A DNA stretch of 64,000 bases from Fundicoccus culcitae (GTDB lineage: Bacteria; Bacillota; Bacilli; Lactobacillales; Aerococcaceae), in NCBI RefSeq assembly GCF_024661895.1, contig NZ_CP102453.1, positions 1,612,001-1,676,000 of the forward strand. The letters are read 5' to 3'. Both the position numbers and the translations under genes were made by a program. The notes beneath the pieces were generated by a model that was not told the origin of the DNA, searched no databases, and was given only the letters and a program-made list of their open reading frames with translations. Position 1 is the first letter of the stretch; every line of letters starts with the position of its first letter. Of the stretch, positions 35,311 to 44,974 are shown piece after piece.

Positions 35311-37086
35311 CTATTCCACCTTCGACCCCAACCCCTCAGCCTCTAAAAACAATCTAAACGGCACTAAATCTTCCGCTTCATACCGCTCCTGGTAAGCTTG
35401 AATCTCTTCCTCACTATAAAACTTAGGATCTAATTTCAACGTTTCAACTGGAATCGGCCGTTCCTTGGTAATCCGACAATTCACCACCACCGTACGACCC
35501 TTTTTATTATCTGCCACAGCTTGCTTTATCACACCATCAATATCTTCAATACGATCAACAGTATAACCCACCGCACCTTGCGCTTCCGCAACCATAGCGT
35601 AATCGACATCCATAAAGTCCGTCCCAAATAACGTTTCATTCGTATCCTCGTATTTATTTTTGATAAAAGCATACTCAGTATTTGAAAAGACAATATTAAT
35701 GACGGGTAAATTGTATTGCACGTTCGTCGCAACATCTGGATAGCTCATATTAAAGGCGCCATCGCCAATCAAATTCCAAACTTGGCGGTCTGGATATGTC
35801 CGTTTAGCGGCAATTCCCCCTGGCAAAGCAATGCCCATCGTTGCAAACAAGGGCGACGTCCGCCACATATTTTTAGGTGTCATATGTAAATGCCGCACTG
35901 ATGTTTGTGTTGAATTCCCCACATCAATCGAATAAATCGCATCCTCATCTGCATGGTTATTGATTGCATGGTAGACTTGGTAAAATTGCAAAGGACCGGA
36001 TTCCTTTTGCTCCAATTTATTCATAAACTCCCGCCAATTTTTAACATTCGCCAGATTCGCACGCCACCAACCATCTGCCTCACGCGCATCCACTTTTTCA
36101 ATTAAACGCGTCAATACCTGACCCGCATCGCCCAAAATGGCAACATCGGCTTTGTGGCGTTTGCCTAACATTGCTGGATCGATGTCCACTTGAATAAAAT
36201 GCTTAACATTTTTAAAGGTCCCTTGCACTTCTGCAAAGGGAAAGTTCGAGCCTATAAATAAGACGGTATCCGTCTCAAGGATTGCTTCATTCGCTGGCTT
36301 CCAGCCTACGCGATAGGTTGAACCTAATAACGCTTCGTAATCCCACTCAAAAGTTTCAAAGTTTTTGCCCGTTGTAATAACTGGCGCTTTTATTTTTTGT
36401 GACAAAGCGACCACTTTATCGCCATGCCCCATCGTTCCAATGCCGGCATAAATAACACTGCGACGCGACTGGTTAAGTAATGCAACCGCGGCATCAATAT
36501 CTGCTTCATTTGCATCCGCTAAGCGCAACTGGCGACGACTTGATCCTGAAGAATACACAGCATCAGCAGCTATTTCTTCAAAACCAAAATCTGAAGGGAC
36601 TTCTAAAACGGCTACCCCACGATCAGCAATTGCATGGCGGGCTGCTTCATCAACTAATTTAGGCAATTGCTCTGGATAGGCTACCCGTTTGTTATAAACG
36701 GCAATGTTTTCATACATTGGATTTTGATTTAATTCTTGGAAGGCATCTAAATTTAATTCAGTTTCAGGACGTGCACCTAAAATGGCTACTACTGGAATAC
36801 GATCCATCGAAGCATCATATAACCCGTTAATCAAATGCGTCGCACCTGGTCCACCTGATCCAATACAAACGGCTAAACTTCCTCCGAATTTTCCTTGCAT
36901 CGAGGCAGCTAATGCACCCGTTTCTTCATGTCGCACCTGAATAAATTGAATGTTATCTTGTTTAGCATCGAGTGCATCCATTAAAGAACTGAGTGTTCCT
37001 GATGGAATACCGTAAATGGTATCAACCCCCCACCCAATCAAAACATCCAAGGCTGCTTCACTGATTTTCACTTTTCTTTCAGTCAC
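35311..37086 (-). CDS. spxB: Pyruvate oxidase
   Basis: A 591-residue thiamine-diphosphate flavoenzyme converting pyruvate, phosphate and oxygen to acetyl phosphate, CO2 and hydrogen peroxide. It is exactly the length of pneumococcal SpxB and shares [71 protein letters not shown]-type blocks and the ThDP motif [12 protein letters not shown]. The start is GTG at 37086, preceded by AAAGGTG. A possible own promoter (TTGAGT... TATATG) lies in the 100 bp before it. A source of peroxide in aerobic growth, so it also bears on competition and iron/oxidative balance. Confidence 0.95.
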   Translation of the reverse strand: MTERKVKISEAALDVLIGWGVDTIYGIPSGTLSSLMDALDAKQDNIQFIQVRHEETGALAASMQGKFGGSLAVCIGSGGPGATHLINGLYDASMDRIPVVAILGARPETELNLDAFQELNQNPMYENIAVYNKRVAYPEQLPKLVDEAARHAIADRGVAVLEVPSDFGFEEIAADAVYSSGSSRRQLRLADANEADIDAAVALLNQSRRSVIYAGIGTMGHGDKVVALSQKIKAPVITTGKNFETFEWDYEALLGSTYRVGWKPANEAILETDTVLFIGSNFPFAEVQGTFKNVKHFIQVDIDPAMLGKRHKADVAILGDAGQVLTRLIEKVDAREADGWWRANLANVKNWREFMNKLEQKESGPLQFYQVYHAINNHADEDAIYSIDVGNSTQTSVRHLHMTPKNMWRTSPLFATMGIALPGGIAAKRTYPDRQVWNLIGDGAFNMSYPDVATNVQYNLPVINIVFSNTEYAFIKNKYEDTNETLFGTDFMDVDYAMVAEAQGAVGYTVDRIEDIDGVIKQAVADNKKGRTVVVNCRITKERPIPVETLKLDPKFYSEEEIQAYQERYEAEDLVPFRLFLEAEGLGSKVE

Positions 37087-37188
37087 CTAGTCACCTTTAT
37101 CCTTTCTGTCAATTTAACAACATCGTCATCATATAGGTTAACACGTTGTCGACTCAATATAAAACCATTCGCCTTATTCTAAAGCCAC

Positions 37189-37216
37189 AAAAAAAGGAAG
37201 GACATTTCGTCCTTCC
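37189..37216 (-). terminator. Terminator of the 37 kb RNA
   Basis: GGAAGGAC-GAAA-type loop-GTCCTTCC with seven T on the minus strand. Confidence 0.88.
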
Positions 37217-37581
37217 CTAATAAAACTAGTAGTGTGATTCTATTTTTGGAAATTATTAGGATAAACGGGTCTTCAAGCCGTTTTCCTATTCTTATAAGCA
37301 TTGGCTTTTTTCGTTTTTTCGAATCACACTACTCTTGCGCACTCTTCTATATCGTTGGGTTATAATTTTTCGATTATAACGCTTCCCTCTATATCAGCGT
37401 TATTCTAACGATAATCATTAATCTGCTTGGTTTTCGCAGAATCCGTTTATGATTATTCTGATATCAACGATAGGAGCCTTTTGCGCTTAGCAACAAACTT
37501 CTTTTGTTGCTATCGAACCTAAGAGGTTCTGTGTAAAGAGTGAAACGCTAATCTTTACTACAGTGCATCTCTCTCTTTACT
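37189..37581 (-). ncRNA. Candidate large structured non-coding RNA
   Basis: About 390 nt with no ORF, bounded by a near-consensus promoter and a strong terminator. Pairings seen by eye on the minus strand: GTAAAGAG with CTCTTTAC near the 5' end; hairpin GAACCT-CTT-AGGTTC; hairpin TAGCAACAAA / TTTGTTGCTA; ATATCAG with CTGATAT enclosing AATAATCAT / ATGATTATC and TCTGC / GCAGA; CTATCGTT with AACGATAT; GTTATAAT / ATTATAAC; and a 13-bp closing stem AGTAGTGTGATTC (37321-37333) with GAATCACACTACT (37228-37240). I see no signature of RNase P, tmRNA, 6S, T-box or a known riboswitch. It lies 100 bp before spxB on the same strand but is closed by its own terminator. Confidence 0.7.
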
Positions 37582-37587
37582 AACTAC

Positions 37588-37616
37588 AGTATACTAGTTA
37601 ACCGCTTACATGTCAA
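37588..37616 (-). promoter_or_regulatory. Strong promoter of the 37 kb RNA
   Basis: TTGACA, exact 17-bp spacer, TATACT on the minus strand. The spacer TGTAAGCGGTTAAC resembles a CcpA cre site at 12 of 14 positions, so carbon control is possible. Confidence 0.85.
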
Positions 37617-37692
37617 CCCCAAAGCGCCTTTTTTTTACAAACTTTTTGCTAACTTTTTTATACGAATTCCTTAAGAAAACCCTTTTTCCTTC

Positions 37693-37708
37693 TAATAAAT
37701 ATCACTGT
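37693..37708 (+). repeat. 16-bp dispersed word, left arm of an inverted pair
   Basis: TAATAAATATCACTGT. The partner is at 37815-37830. Confidence 0.65.
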
Positions 37709-37814
37709 TACCTTGCTTGCAATAACGATTAATTTTCTGCTCAAATGGTTTTTCTGCATGCATTTTATAGCTATTTGGAATAATACTTATGCGAAATAAC
37801 CATTAAGATTTGAA

Positions 37815-37830
37815 GCAATGATATTTATTG
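37815..37830 (-). repeat. 16-bp dispersed word overlapping a promoter
   Basis: Reverse complement CAATAAATATCATTGC. Its TTATTG end is the -35 of the next promoter. Confidence 0.7.
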
Positions 37831-37852
37831 TTGGTGGTGTGTAGTTTATAAT
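37825..37852 (+). promoter_or_regulatory. Promoter of the 37.9 kb aldo/keto reductase
   Basis: TTATTG, 16-bp spacer, TATAAT, 30 bp before the start codon. Confidence 0.65.
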
Positions 37853-37882
37853 TAAAGTAAATACTGAAAGGGGAAATTTATT

Positions 37883-38746
37883 ATGGTATTTACAGAAACG
37901 GTCACGTTAGCAAATGGTGTCGTGATGCCTATGCTTGGTTTTGGTACTTGGATGATCGACGACGACGCGGTGGTGCAACCTGTCAAAGACGCTATCGAAC
38001 TGGGCTATCGTCATATTGATACGGCGGCTGCTTATCACAATGAAGTGGGTGTAGGCAAAGCCGTTAAAGCATCCGGTGTGCCTAGAGAAGAATTATTTAT
38101 TACGACTAAATTAGCCGCTGAAAAGAAGGACTATGAAAGTGCTAAAGTGGCGATTGATAAAGCCTTAGTTCGTTTGGATATGGATTACATTGATTTAATG
38201 ATCATTCACAGTCCACAACCTTGGGCCGATTTTAGAGGTGACGACCATTATTTCGAAGGGAATTTAGAGGCGTGGCGAGCTTTAGAAGAAGCTTTAGAAG
38301 CTGGTAAATTGCGGGCGATTGGTGTTTCTAATTTTGAGGAAGTTGATTTAGATAACTTATTAAAGAACGCTAAGGTTAAACCAATGGTTAACCAAATCCT
38401 AGCGCATATTTCCAATGTTCCTAATGAGTTAGTCGCTTTTTCACAAGAAAATAACATCGTTGTTGAAGCCTACTCCCCAATTGCCCATGGTGCGATTTTA
38501 CATCATCCAACCGTCCAAGAGACGGCTGCTAAATATGATGTTTCGCCTGCCCAATTAAGTATCCGTTATGTTATCCAATTAGGTATGGTTGCTTTACCAA
38601 AATCTACCAACAAAGATCACATTAAAGATAATGCAGAATTAGACTTCACGATTTCTGATGCTGATATGGAAACCTTAAACCAAATTCCAATGATTGAGGA
38701 TTATGGCGAAGATCGCGATATGCCTGTGTTTAGTTCACAATTTTAA
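37883..38746 (+). CDS. Aldo/keto reductase
   Basis: A 287-residue NADPH-dependent reductase of the AKR superfamily, (beta/alpha)8 barrel. The catalytic tetrad is readable: Asp and Tyr in GYRHIDTAAAYHNE, Lys in ITTKLAAEK, His in LMIIHSPQP. The cofactor motif LPKSTNKDHIKDN is near the C-terminus. It is related to 2,5-diketo-D-gluconate/methylglyoxal-type reductases, but substrate cannot be read. AAAGGGGAAA lies before the ATG. Monocistronic with its own promoter and terminator. Confidence 0.92.
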   Translation: MVFTETVTLANGVVMPMLGFGTWMIDDDAVVQPVKDAIELGYRHIDTAAAYHNEVGVGKAVKASGVPREELFITTKLAAEKKDYESAKVAIDKALVRLDMDYIDLMIIHSPQPWADFRGDDHYFEGNLEAWRALEEALEAGKLRAIGVSNFEEVDLDNLLKNAKVKPMVNQILAHISNVPNELVAFSQENNIVVEAYSPIAHGAILHHPTVQETAAKYDVSPAQLSIRYVIQLGMVALPKSTNKDHIKDNAELDFTISDADMETLNQIPMIEDYGEDRDMPVFSSQF

Positions 38747-38756
38747 GTATTAATTG

Positions 38757-38784
38757 AAAAAGAGTGCTCCTAGCACTCTTTTTT
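38757..38784 (+). terminator. Terminator of the 37.9 kb aldo/keto reductase
   Basis: AAAAAGAGTGCT-CCT-AGCACTCTTTTTT. Confidence 0.9.
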
Positions 38785-38960
38785 GTTGTGAATTTTCATG
38801 TTGAGTGGGTGGAATCGGGGTAATGCTTATCGCGAGAGGAATCTCAGCCTTTTTAAGCTGTGGAGTGGTGATGGAAGGTTATCTCCCGTTCATGTTGAAA
38901 TGCTGACAGTTAATAGTAGCTAGGATTTTCCTTCATGCTTACAATTTCCTATATTTTTAC

Positions 38961-39450
38961 TCAGTTGCCGGTCGTCAGTTCTTGATGTCGTCCGGCAAAA
39001 GGCGGTTGGTGGACGTCAGTCGGAAATGTCGTCCGCCATTTCCATGAGTTCAACGGTTTTTTCCCTGTTGCCGGTCGTCAGTTCTTGATGTCGTCCGGAA
39101 AAGGCAGTTGGCGGACGTCTGTCGGAAATGTCGTCCGCCTTTTCTATGAGTTCAACGAGTTTTTCCCTGTTGCCGGTCGTCAGTTCTTGATGTCGTCCGG
39201 CAAGGGGGGTTGGCGGACGTCAGTCGGAAATGTCGTCCGGCTTTTCCATGAGTTCAACGAGTTTTTCCCTGTTGACGGTCGTCAGTTCTTGACGTCGTCC
39301 GGCAAAGGGGGTTGGCGGACGTCAGTCGGAAATGTCGTCCGGCTTTTCTATGAATTCAACGAGTTTTTCCCTGTTGCCGGTCGTCGTTTCTCGTTGTCGT
39401 CCGGCAAAGGCGGTTGGCGGACATCAGTCGGAAATGTCGTCCGGCTTTTC
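38961..39450. repeat. Five 102-bp tandem repeats, each with two 30-bp inverted units
   Basis: Copies start at 38961, 39063, 39165, 39267 and 39369. In each, GCCGGTC...GTCCGGC (30 bp) is followed after 10 bp by GGCGGAC...GTCCGCC (30 bp), i.e. a 40-bp step, then about 32 bp of AGTTCAACGAGTTTTTCCC type sequence. The gap continues to 39658 with GCGCGACA / TGTCGCG motifs and no gene. Confidence 0.93.
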
Positions 39451-39658
39451 ACTAAATTCATTTTTATTTCTTAATTTATCGGTTAAATTGCAGGGTAATT
39501 ACCCAGCGCGCGACAACTCCTCGCCAATTTGTCGCGTGGACTGTGAGCGCGCGACATTTTTCTATCAACTTGTCGAGCGCTCCATCAAATAACAAAGTAA
39601 GCGTGACAATCTTCCATTTCCCAACCATTCACTCTGCCCACTATACCTCCGTCAACCA

Positions 39659-40861
39659 CTAAGCCAAATAAATATTCTGCCGTCTGCGATAACTTTGCAC
39701 CATGAAACTTAAGGCGTAATAAGCGGCAATCAACAAAATCTGAATGCCAAAGAAAGTCAGCAAATCTTGCGCGCCACCATTCGACAACGCTGGATTGCTT
39801 AAAATAATCTCATCGGCTCGCACTTGCCAAAACGGCGATGCTAACATGGCAATTTGTTGCATAATGGGTGAAACAAACTGACGAGGGACAAACAAGCCAC
39901 TCGCAAACGCCACGAACAAGCCAATAAAGGTAGACATAAAATTAATAATCCCTTTATTTGGCGATATCGTCACAATAAAGTAGGACATCGCCTGAATACC
40001 AAAACAGGATAAGAAACTCGACAAGAGAATAAGCAAGCCTTGTCTTGAAAAGAGCGTGTTTGGTCCGTACATGAAGTAAGCAACTAACATTAAAAAGAAC
40101 CAGTAAAGCAAGGCGAAAGATAGACTCCCTAAAATAGATTGGAATAAGCGGTTCCCCTCCGATAAACGCCCCATTCGATCACGTTTGACAATTTCAGGAT
40201 TGCGCATGGCGATAATCGCATAGCCAAAGGTCGTAATGAAAGTAGTGATGAAAATATAACTCGCATAATGCGTATAAAAACCTCCAAAAGCGCTTAGTCG
40301 TGCCAAATCACCATCAACCTCTGCTTGCATAATATCAATGGAAGTATCCAAGGTTTCATCCAAAATACTGAAATACTCAGCGATTTGTTCATCGGAAGGA
40401 TTTGTCGCTAGATTACCTGCATTAACACGGGCGTTATTTATATAGGACGTCAACATCGTATCCACAAACGCTTCATCCGCTTGTGAGTTCGTCACTTCTT
40501 TTTCCAATGGAATCGTATACTCCGTTCCAAAGGTTAAACTATCACCGAAACCTTCAGGAATCGTCAAAACATATTGAATTTTTTCATCAAAGAAAGCATC
40601 GGCAATCGCCTCACGGCTCTCTTCAATATCCACAAGTTCAGCATGACTGTCTAAATAATCCACTAAATGTTGTGAAAAGACATTCCCTTCATCGTGATTA
40701 AATATCACTATCCGACTTTCTTCCACAACAAATTCGGTATTTAATTCACTTTCGTAGACACGATTAATCGGTATGGTTATCGCCATTAACAGGACGAAGT
40801 AAGAGATGATAGCAGCCTGGTTGGCGCGCAACAACTTATAAAACAGTTTAAAGACTTGCAT
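39659..40861 (-). CDS. ABC-2 type exporter permease (second subunit)
   Basis: A 400-residue ABC-2 family membrane protein. There is one N-terminal helix, a large extracytoplasmic domain (about 45-185), then five to six helices in the C-terminal half, with LFVPRQFVSPIMQQIAMLASPFWQVRADE, a loop typical of NodJ/YhgE-like exporters. It overlaps the upstream permease by 14 bp. With the ATPase it forms an exporter of unknown cargo, probably a drug, lipid or peptide. The stop lies five bases from a variant 16-bp dispersed word inside its last codons. Confidence 0.83.
   Translation of the reverse strand: MQVFKLFYKLLRANQAAIISYFVLLMAITIPINRVYESELNTEFVVEESRIVIFNHDEGNVFSQHLVDYLDSHAELVDIEESREAIADAFFDEKIQYVLTIPEGFGDSLTFGTEYTIPLEKEVTNSQADEAFVDTMLTSYINNARVNAGNLATNPSDEQIAEYFSILDETLDTSIDIMQAEVDGDLARLSAFGGFYTHYASYIFITTFITTFGYAIIAMRNPEIVKRDRMGRLSEGNRLFQSILGSLSFALLYWFFLMLVAYFMYGPNTLFSRQGLLILLSSFLSCFGIQAMSYFIVTISPNKGIINFMSTFIGLFVAFASGLFVPRQFVSPIMQQIAMLASPFWQVRADEIILSNPALSNGGAQDLLTFFGIQILLIAAYYALSFMVQSYRRRQNIYLA
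39666..39680 (+). repeat. 16-bp dispersed word, one-base-deleted copy inside a gene end
   Basis: AAATAAATATTCTGC within the last codons of the exporter permease. Confidence 0.45.
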
Positions 40862-42080
40862 AATCCGTCCTCCTTAAGCTAACAATTGTAATAACAAACA
40901 ACACAACGGCCATGATAGCTAGAATGAGTAAATTTTCGTTATACTGCTTAAATGTCGGATAGGTATTGAGATAAAAAATCCCGTCATTGATCAAAGCAAC
41001 AGGATTTATTTTATTAAACCACGGCGCATTATCATTAATAAATATCTTTAGTGCGTTGGACATCATACCGGTAAAGGCACCAAACATCAGCGGTAAACCA
41101 ATTGAAATAGCTACGGTGACTCCACTGTGCCGTTTAAACACACCAGCGATAGCCGTCCCCATTAATAAACCAACTAGGACACCTAAGGTAACAATCGCAA
41201 TGATTCTTCCCCAATGATAGCCTAATGGCACACCATTAAAGTAATAGATGGCAATCACGGCATAAACAATCGCTAACGATGGCAATCCCCATGAAATAAA
41301 GGTGGCTAAAAAGCGTTTAATTTTAGGAACAGGTGATACCGTTGCTCTTAATGCTTGCGTCGAATGAATCGCTTCATTTTCCGTAATCATATTAACCCCG
41401 ATTGACATAAAGAAAATACACAAATAAGCAATCGCAGAATAAAAGTAAATTGACGTACTGGTAGTACCACTTTCAGACCTGGCGTTGACAATTAATTCCG
41501 GATTGGCTTGAAATGCTTCCGCCCGGTTGGTCACTTGAACGAGTGAATTAACCGGATCCTCTGAATTAGCAATATTGGTAAAAGCGGTCGTATAACCCGC
41601 GGTGATAGACGTATACGAGTTAAAGGCAGAATAGATAATTGAAGAAGTGAAATCGTTAATAGCAGCTGGAGCGACTTCTAAACTAAAAGACACCCCGTCT
41701 TGGGTGGCATCAGCAATCACGGTTGCATCAACGACACCATCTTGAGCTAATTGTTGACCGGCTGCCAAATCATCCACAACCACATAAGCCATCAGCGGTT
41801 CCTCTTCGACATCGTCCTTTAAAACAATCTTTCCATCGCTTTTTTCACCTTCCACGGCGATAGCTGTTAAATTCGCTTGTATACTCGTCACTTCTTCAGC
41901 ACTCCCATTAAACACCATGGCGATGGGAATGACATCCAAAGTTGTTCCACCTGATAACAAACCCGTAAAAACCAATAAATAAATTAAGCCAAAAGCAAAG
42001 GGAAATAAAATGCCAAACAAGACCCCTTGGCGATCACGATACATTAAGCGCGGAGTATAACGTAATAAATGGCTAAACAT
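40848..42080 (-). CDS. ABC-2 type exporter permease (first subunit)
   Basis: A 410-residue paralogue of the downstream permease with the same layout: one N-terminal helix (FGILFPFAFGLIYLLVFTGLL), an extracytoplasmic domain to about residue 210, then six helices. It overlaps the ATPase gene by eight bases and the next permease by 14, so all three are translated as a unit. The pair probably works as a heterodimer. Confidence 0.83.
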   Translation of the reverse strand: MFSHLLRYTPRLMYRDRQGVLFGILFPFAFGLIYLLVFTGLLSGGTTLDVIPIAMVFNGSAEEVTSIQANLTAIAVEGEKSDGKIVLKDDVEEEPLMAYVVVDDLAAGQQLAQDGVVDATVIADATQDGVSFSLEVAPAAINDFTSSIIYSAFNSYTSITAGYTTAFTNIANSEDPVNSLVQVTNRAEAFQANPELIVNARSESGTTSTSIYFYSAIAYLCIFFMSIGVNMITENEAIHSTQALRATVSPVPKIKRFLATFISWGLPSLAIVYAVIAIYYFNGVPLGYHWGRIIAIVTLGVLVGLLMGTAIAGVFKRHSGVTVAISIGLPLMFGAFTGMMSNALKIFINDNAPWFNKINPVALINDGIFYLNTYPTFKQYNENLLILAIMAVVLFVITIVSLRRTDYASL

Positions 42081-43011
42081 TGTCCCTCAACTCCTTACCT
42101 GTAATTTCCAGAAAGACATCATTTAATGTAGGTTTTTGAACACTTAAATTAATAATATTGACGGCTTCCTCATCTAAAACCGTTAGTAATTTAGTTAGAT
42201 GACTTTGACCTTTTTCAAAATGCACCACCGCATTACCCGGTTCATAAATAAATTGCGACACTTGCGGGATCGCTTTAATCTTAACTTGTGTTGCTTCGGT
42301 TAAGTGCGCAACTTCCAAGGTCACCACCTCACCATGACTCGACATTTCTTTAATTTGACTACTAGTTCCCGTCACGATTTCCTTACCCCGATCAAGAATT
42401 GTCAAACGATCACATAAGTACTCCACTTCTTCCATATAATGTGTCGTATAAATAATCGTCTTCCCTTGAGCGGCTAAATCCTTTATCCCATCTAAAATCC
42501 GGTTACGCGACTGCGGGTCAACGGCAACCGTAGGTTCGTCCAGCACAATTAAATCTGGCTTATGCACAATCCCACAGGCTAAATTCAAACGTCTCAGTAA
42601 CCCACCTGATAGTTTTTTAGGCCGAAATTTGCGGAAATCTTCTAAACCAACAAATTCAATGGCTTCATCCACATACTGTTTACGGGTTTGTTTATCGCTA
42701 ATATACAAACCACAAAAATAATCTAAATTTTCAACCACCGATAATTCATCATAGACACCAATGTTTTGCATCACTAAACCAATGCGTTTTTTCACATTGT
42801 AATTGGTTGGATGCATTTTTTCCCCAAAAATATGCACACTACCTTCATCATAACGCAGGAGCGCCAACATACAATTAATCGCAGTTGTCTTCCCACTTCC
42901 GTTGGGTCCCAGCAATCCATAAATCTCGCCTTCTTGAACATTCATCGAAAAGTGATCTAAAGCTACCAAATCATTATAGCGTTTTACAATATTATCTAAT
43001 TGAACAATCAT
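42073..43011 (-). CDS. ABC-2 exporter ATPase
   Basis: About 312 residues from the ATG at 43011, which follows GGAGGG by seven bases. An ORF start 60 bases further out adds unrelated residues. It has Walker A GPNGSGKTT, Q-loop LVMQNIGVYDELS, signature LSGGLLRR (a Leu-Leu variant of LSGGMKRR), Walker B LIVLDEPTVAVD and switch His in YTTHYMEEVEYL. The C-terminal region (KPTLNDVFLEITGKELRD) is the regulatory tail of the DrrA/CcmA class. It is divergent from the two-component system, which likely controls it. Confidence 0.9.
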   Translation of the reverse strand: MIVQLDNIVKRYNDLVALDHFSMNVQEGEIYGLLGPNGSGKTTAINCMLALLRYDEGSVHIFGEKMHPTNYNVKKRIGLVMQNIGVYDELSVVENLDYFCGLYISDKQTRKQYVDEAIEFVGLEDFRKFRPKKLSGGLLRRLNLACGIVHKPDLIVLDEPTVAVDPQSRNRILDGIKDLAAQGKTIIYTTHYMEEVEYLCDRLTILDRGKEIVTGTSSQIKEMSSHGEVVTLEVAHLTEATQVKIKAIPQVSQFIYEPGNAVVHFEKGQSHLTKLLTVLDEEAVNIINLSVQKPTLNDVFLEITGKELRDNV

Positions 43012-43091
43012 GACGCAGCCCTCCATTTGTTTTATAGTTATATTATCCCATGCTAAACTTTCCAATCCCATTGCAAAATGTCAATGAAGTC

Positions 43092-43107
43092 GATGACATT
43101 CGTCATC
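43092..43107. promoter_or_regulatory. Candidate response-regulator site in the divergent region
   Basis: GATGAC-ATTC-GTCATC, a perfect inverted repeat between the ABC-2 operon and the kinase gene. Confidence 0.5.
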
Positions 43108-43143
43108 AAAAAATGCTACTATATCCTTAAGGAGGCGGGAAAA

Positions 43144-44286
43144 ATGAATCAGTGGTCAGAACTCATCATTCGCTTAACCCTCGTTATCAGCCTGTTTTTT
43201 TATCTTCTTTCAATAAATACCTCTGCTTTTCCGGTGGTTGAATTAGCCCTTATTGTTGTTATTTCCGCCATCTATTACTTGCGCTTATATGGTCAAAGCG
43301 ATAAACATTGGGAAAGCGAAGTATCCAATCGCAACGAAGCGATATTTACATGGATTTATGTGGTTCTTTTTGCTATTATTTGTTACTTTTTACCTTATTT
43401 TTATGTCTTTTTGCCTGTTTTATTCTATGATATTCCAATAAAAGCATTGAATCGTGTAACATTAGTCATCCTCTTTTCCGTTTTGGGTCTCTTTTTGAAT
43501 ATAGAGGTATTTATTTTGTTTTTCATTGGGGGTTTGTCGTTGATTTGTGCGTTTTTGCATGCGTTAATGCTATCGGCCTCGCAACAACAAACAGCTTATT
43601 TTTCTGAACTAAATAGCTTGCGGCATGTTAATGAGCGCTTTAAACAAGAACAGCAACATTTAGTGGCCTTACAAGATGATCGGATTCAATCGTCGATTAA
43701 TAATGAACGTCGACGGATTGTTGGTGAGATTCATGATATATTGGGCCATCAATTGAGTTCGGTTATTATTCAACTGGGGGCATTGGAGTATGTGGTCGAA
43801 GATGAGCAGCTAAAGCTGTCTTTGCGGGAAATTAAGGAGGTTCTCAATACGTCAATGACGAATGTGCGTGCGGTCATTCATACGGAGCGTGAATCAACTA
43901 TTGATTTAGAAAGTGAAATCCAACATTTAATTGACGGTTTTACAAAAGCGCCTGTTCATTATACTTATAGTAACGAAAGCCCGCTTGACACACAGACGGC
44001 ACATTCAATGGTTAATATCGTGAAAGAAGCTTTAACCAACATCAATAAGCACTCCAACGCGACGCATGTAACGATTCGCTTTCTTGAATTACCTACCCAA
44101 TGGTCTTTGTTAATTTCGGATAATGGTTCGACGCTTAGTGAATCGGCTGCGGGCAATCCCCATAGAGGGATTGGTTTATTAAATATTGAAGAACGTGTTC
44201 ATCAACTCGATGGAAATATACATATCAATCATGAAAGAGGATTCCGGATATTTATTACAATACCTAAAACGGAGGACGTGGATTAG
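43144..44286 (+). CDS. Sensor histidine kinase (LiaS/DesK class)
   Basis: A 380-residue membrane kinase, started at the ATG after AAGGAGGCGGG. About five hydrophobic segments (residues 8-145) are linked by short loops, a membrane-sensing design. The dimerisation/phosphoacceptor domain is RRRIVGEIHDILGHQLSSV with His197, the HisKA_3 type. The ATPase domain has NIVKEALTNINKHSNATHV and RGIGLLNIEERV. It pairs with the response regulator directly downstream and is divergent from an ABC-2 exporter, as in antibiotic- or envelope-stress modules. A copy of the 16-bp dispersed word lies inside this gene. Confidence 0.9.
   Translation: MNQWSELIIRLTLVISLFFYLLSINTSAFPVVELALIVVISAIYYLRLYGQSDKHWESEVSNRNEAIFTWIYVVLFAIICYFLPYFYVFLPVLFYDIPIKALNRVTLVILFSVLGLFLNIEVFILFFIGGLSLICAFLHALMLSASQQQTAYFSELNSLRHVNERFKQEQQHLVALQDDRIQSSINNERRRIVGEIHDILGHQLSSVIIQLGALEYVVEDEQLKLSLREIKEVLNTSMTNVRAVIHTERESTIDLESEIQHLIDGFTKAPVHYTYSNESPLDTQTAHSMVNIVKEALTNINKHSNATHVTIRFLELPTQWSLLISDNGSTLSESAAGNPHRGIGLLNIEERVHQLDGNIHINHERGFRIFITIPKTEDVD
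43211..43226 (+). repeat. 16-bp dispersed word inside a coding sequence
   Basis: CAATAAATACCTCTGC, followed by TTTT as in the copy at 27139. It encodes part of INTSAF in the kinase. Confidence 0.6.
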
Positions 44287-44946
44287 ATGAAAGTATTGGT
44301 AATTGACGATGACGCTATGGTAACCGCGGGTATCAAGACGATTATTGAAATGGCCACCAAAGGGCTTGCCGAACCTTTCAAGGTAGTTGGCGTGGGGCAT
44401 AATGGCCAAGACGCCTTAAGGCTGTATCCTGAAACAAGGCCTGATGTCATCTTAATGGATATTCGTATGCCAGAAATGGATGGGATTGAAGCCGGGAAAG
44501 CCTTACTTAGTTTGTATCCTGAGGTAAGGATTATCTACTTAACAACTTTTTTGGAAGATGATTATATTGTGGAAGCTTTAAAATTAGGGGCTAAGGGGTA
44601 TTTATTGAAAACAGACTATGAAAGTTTGATTCCGGCGATTGAAGCGGTCGCTAATGGGCAACATGTTTACGGGGATGAAATTATTGCCAAGGTGCCTGCG
44701 TATTTGTCCCAGGAACATCACGTTCAAGGGAATGTTGCCAGACAGGGATTGGATGCGGTTGACTTGTCGACAAAAGAAGTTGAGTTGATCCAGTGGGTGG
44801 CTGAAGGGTTGAACAACAAGGAGATTGCTGAGAAGATGCATTTCACCGAGGGGACGATTCGCAATTATTTGTCGGCGGTGTTGGAAAAATTGGAGTTGCG
44901 TGACCGGACACAATTGGCGATTTATTATTTTAAACATATGGTGTAG
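44287..44946 (+). CDS. NarL/LuxR-type response regulator
   Basis: A 219-residue partner of the kinase. The receiver domain has the acidic triad DDD (7-9), phosphoacceptor Asp58 (VILMDIRMPEMDG) and Lys near 107 (LKTDYES). The C-terminal LuxR HTH is STKEVELIQWVAEGLNNKEIAEKM. It starts immediately after the kinase stop. It probably binds the inverted repeat between the two divergent operons. Confidence 0.93.
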   Translation: MKVLVIDDDAMVTAGIKTIIEMATKGLAEPFKVVGVGHNGQDALRLYPETRPDVILMDIRMPEMDGIEAGKALLSLYPEVRIIYLTTFLEDDYIVEALKLGAKGYLLKTDYESLIPAIEAVANGQHVYGDEIIAKVPAYLSQEHHVQGNVARQGLDAVDLSTKEVELIQWVAEGLNNKEIAEKMHFTEGTIRNYLSAVLEKLELRDRTQLAIYYFKHMV

Positions 44947-44974
44947 GGAATGGGGATGTCGTGTAAGTGCTGCT

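Noticed and set aside
37189-37581. RNase P RNA, tmRNA, 6S RNA or T-box leader
   Set aside because: GAGGAAAGUCC-type RNase P core, tmRNA tag and CCA end, 6S size, and T-box GGTGG motif are all missing. Left as an unassigned RNA.
39085-39474. Plus-strand ORF of 34-residue repeats
   Set aside because: Same artefact in the other 102-bp array, with no ribosome binding site or plausible protein character.
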